Below, piece after piece: positions 5,804 through 7,616 of a stretch of 7,616 nt of DNA. Origin of the DNA: Mesorhizobium sp. Lineage in GTDB: Bacteria > Pseudomonadota > Alphaproteobacteria > Rhizobiales > Rhizobiaceae. The notes under the pieces were generated by a model that was not told the origin of the DNA, searched no databases, and was given only the letters and a program-made list of their open reading frames with translations. A program made the translations under genes and the position numbers. The stretch spans positions 1 through 7,616 of the forward strand of contig JAUYMV010000237.1 in NCBI GenBank assembly GCA_030698645.1, read 5' to 3'. Every line of letters starts with the position of its first letter. Within the stretch, counting starts at the first letter, position 1.

Positions 5804-7164
5804 TGCTTCACTCCCCGTGCAATCGTCATGATCTCGCCGATCGTGCACGCCTCGCCAAATGACGACAGCGCGTTCAGCAGTTCCTGCGTCTGTGTGTTCC
5901 CGAGCACGGGCGCGACCAGCGCGCGGAACTTGGTCTCGAGCTTGGCGCCCTGGCGGGCGAGATCGGTGTCGGCGATGCCCGCGTCGTGCACCGCGACGTG
6001 GCGCTTGCCGTCGAGCGTGGTGACGGCGACCTCCGCCCTGGCTTCCGGCGCGCCCTCGTCGAAATGGATCGTCGCCATGTCGCGCAGCCGCACGAGTTCA
6101 GGATCGCGCGTCACGGCGTCGTCATAGGTGCCGATCGCCGAGGTGTCGCGTCCGGCAAGCGCCATGGCGACCGTCAGACGCAGGCTGAACTTCGCCTCCA
6201 GTCCGGTCTCGGGCCGCGCGATGTTGCAGACCCGGTCGGCGACCGGCGGCACGCGCATCTCGATGGCCTGGATGGCGTTGGTCGAGGCGGCGTGTCTCTG
6301 GCGCAGCGCGATGCCGGCCTCGATCGCGCCATGCGTCAGGTAGCAGGCGGCGTGATACTTGAAGAGGTTCTCGCGAATGTGATGGTCGAGCGGCGCGTCC
6401 ATCATGGCGGCGTCCGGATGGAAATCGACGCTCTGGGTCGCGGCGAAGCCCTGCGGGCATTCGAGCGCGTCCTGGCGGCTGGTGAATCCGCGCGCGGCGA
6501 GCCGCGCCGCCAGCAGCCCGTTGCGCGAAGCGTGGCCCGCATGCAGCGGCTTGCACATGGTCCCGAACATCGACTTGAGGCCGGCGGCGCTCGTCGCCGC
6601 GATGCCGTAGGCGGTCGCCGTCTGCGCAACATCGAGGCCGAGCAGATGCGCGCAGGCGGCAGCCGCGCCGACGCTGCCGACGGTCGCGGTCGCGTGGAAA
6701 CCATGCCCGTAATGGCTCGGGCTGACCAGCGCGCCGGTCCGGCAGGCCACCTCGTAGCCGGCGACGAAGGCGGTGATCACGTCGCGCGCGCTGGCGCCGC
6801 GGCTTTCGGCCAGCGCCAGCAGGCCGGGCAGGATCGCGACCGTCGGATGGCCGAGGATCGCCATGTTAACGTCGTCGAAGTCGAGCGCGTGCGACGCGGT
6901 GCCGTTGATCAGCGCCGCGTTGACCGTCGAGGTCCGCTCCGTCGAGCCGACCAGCGAGGCGACCGCCGACGCACCGTCCTCGAGCAGGTCGGCGCGCAGA
7001 ATGGCGACGGCGGGTTCGACCGCGCCCGGCAGCGTCACCCCGAACCAGTCGAGGATGCACTGGCGCGCCACCGTGACGGCGTCGTCGGGCAGGTCCCCGT
7101 AGCGGATCGCGGCGGCGCGTTCTGCCAAGAACCGTGTGACGGGCGGGCGTTCGGCGGCAGACAT
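5800..7164 (-). CDS. MmgE/PrpD family protein
   Basis: A 454-residue protein of the family that includes 2-methylcitrate dehydratase (PrpD), cis-aconitate decarboxylase and iminodisuccinate epimerase. Family landmarks: NGTASHALDFDD (87-98), a His in GHP (105-107), GYEVACRTG (136-144), GFHATATVG (155-163), KPLHAGHASRNG (205-216), FKYHAACYLTHG (268-279) and EAKFSL (323-328). Asp98, His106, His157, Lys205 and Lys269 appear to match active-site residues described for cis-aconitate decarboxylase (alignment from memory). The active site thus looks intact, but the reaction could be dehydration, decarboxylation or isomerisation. No methylcitrate-cycle neighbours (prpB, prpC) are present, so the name PrpD would mislead. 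The start ATG 7164 directly abuts the TAG of the ligase, with GAAGG eight bases upstream. The stop overlaps the SDR start (ATGA). It is the second visible gene of block A, and a true substrate cannot be named. Confidence 0.93.
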   Translation of the reverse strand: MSAAERPPVTRFLAERAAAIRYGDLPDDAVTVARQCILDWFGVTLPGAVEPAVAILRADLLEDGASAVASLVGSTERTSTVNAALINGTASHALDFDDVNMAILGHPTVAILPGLLALAESRGASARDVITAFVAGYEVACRTGALVSPSHYGHGFHATATVGSVGAAAACAHLLGLDVAQTATAYGIAATSAAGLKSMFGTMCKPLHAGHASRNGLLAARLAARGFTSRQDALECPQGFAATQSVDFHPDAAMMDAPLDHHIRENLFKYHAACYLTHGAIEAGIALRQRHAASTNAIQAIEMRVPPVADRVCNIARPETGLEAKFSLRLTVAMALAGRDTSAIGTYDDAVTRDPELVRLRDMATIHFDEGAPEARAEVAVTTLDGKRHVAVHDAGIADTDLARQGAKLETKFRALVAPVLGNTQTQELLNALSSFGEACTIGEIMTIARGVKQ

Positions 7165-7616
7165 CTAGCTCGCCTTCGGTTCGGCCGCGCCGAACATCTG
7201 GCGCAACGCGACCTTGTTGATCTTGCCCGACGGCAGCCGCGGCAGGTCGTCCACGAAGACGATCGACTTCGGCTTCTTGTAGCTGGCGATCTGCGTCTTG
7301 CAGTGCTCGATCAGCGCCTCCTCGGTGATCGTCGCGTTCGACCTGGCGAGCACGACGATGGCGCGCACCGTCTCGCCCCAGTAGTCGTCCTTGACGCCGA
7401 TGACGGCCGAATCCTGCACCGCCGGATGGGTCGCCAGCGCCTCCTCGACCTCGCGCGAATAGATGTTCTCGCCGCCGGAGATGATCATGTCCTTCTTGCG
7501 GTCGACCAGATAGAGGAAGCCTTCCTCATCGAGATAGCCGAGATCGCCGGTGTGGTACCAGCCGTCGCGCAGCGCCGCGAGCGTCGCGGCCGAATTGTTC
7601 CAGTAGCCGAGCATGC
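7165..7616 (-). CDS. Acyl-CoA synthetase, C-terminal part only (N-terminus beyond window)
   Basis: The reading frame is open to the right edge. About 150 residues of a roughly 520-residue AMP-forming ligase are visible. Counting from the Met at 7614, which is internal and not a start: HTGD (21-24), DRKKD (38-42), SGGENIYSREVEE (46-58) and PSGK (128-131) with the catalytic Lys131. By eye it shares about 65% identity with residues 372-513 of the complete ligase in block B, so the two are close paralogues. About 370 residues, including the phosphate-binding loop, lie outside the window. The TAG stop immediately precedes the ATG of the MmgE/PrpD gene, showing operon membership. It probably activates the free acid handled by the downstream enzymes. 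The two ligases may prefer different acids, or one may act on a later intermediate (inference). Confidence 0.94.
   Translation of the reverse strand, partial: MLGYWNNSAATLAALRDGWYHTGDLGYLDEEGFLYLVDRKKDMIISGGENIYSREVEEALATHPAVQDSAVIGVKDDYWGETVRAIVVLARSNATITEEALIEHCKTQIASYKKPKSIVFVDDLPRLPSGKINKVALRQMFGAAEPKAS
7460..7506 (-). repeat. 47-nt tract identical to 904-950 (ligase hinge region)
   Basis: Second copy of the identical tract, in the partial acyl-CoA ligase, in direct orientation and about 6.5 kb away. The protein identity around it extends over 26 consecutive residues. Confidence 0.85.

Noticed and set aside
5804..5848. Extended GTG start for the block A SDR
   Set aside because: The extra 15 residues are not SDR-like and lie in the upstream gene; ATG 5803 has a well-spaced ribosome-binding site and an ATGA overlap.
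4946..6127. Plus-strand open frame of 393 codons opposite the SDR and MmgE/PrpD genes
   Set aside because: Antisense shadow of two well-supported overlapping genes.

Overview
This window comes from a GC-rich bacterium (about two thirds G+C by eye). It most resembles an alphaproteobacterium of the Bradyrhizobium/Mesorhizobium kind, judging from the protein style, the strong Shine-Dalgarno sequences and the long spurious antisense ORFs. I cannot fix the genus from the sequence alone. It holds eight protein genes packed with almost no spare DNA. I saw no RNA genes, insertion sequences, CRISPR arrays or prophage parts.

Seven genes lie on the minus strand in two blocks, with one plus-strand regulator between them. 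Block A, in transcription order from the right edge, is the C-terminal part of an acyl-CoA ligase (7616-7165), an MmgE/PrpD-family protein (7164-5800), a short-chain dehydrogenase (5803-5048) and an acyl-CoA dehydrogenase (5055-3895). Its genes abut or overlap at every junction (TAG directly followed by ATG, an ATGA overlap, an 8-bp overlap), so it is almost certainly one translationally coupled operon. Block A converges on the TetR-family regulator (3140-3799). Block B starts divergently from that regulator: a crotonase-fold protein (2972-2193), a second acyl-CoA ligase (2171-627) and a second short-chain dehydrogenase (590 to beyond the left edge).

Together the genes supply most steps of a CoA-dependent beta-oxidation-like route: activation of a carboxylic acid (two ligases), alpha,beta-desaturation (acyl-CoA dehydrogenase), double-bond shift or hydration (crotonase) and oxidation of a hydroxyl group (two SDRs). 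A thiolase or ring-opening hydrolase is absent from the window. The MmgE/PrpD protein is an unusual partner and suggests a substrate that is not a plain straight-chain fatty acid, such as a branched, cyclic or dicarboxylic acid; this is inference. The crotonase lacks both hydratase glutamates and keeps an aspartate at the position used by PaaG-type isomerases.

The regulator and block B share an AT-richer divergent region with a 14-bp inverted repeat (3029-3042), the best candidate for the TetR operator. The two ligases are clear paralogues and share an identical 47-nt tract. The most interesting reading is a TetR-controlled, possibly uncharacterised acid-catabolism cluster of mixed architecture, not a wholly new type of system.
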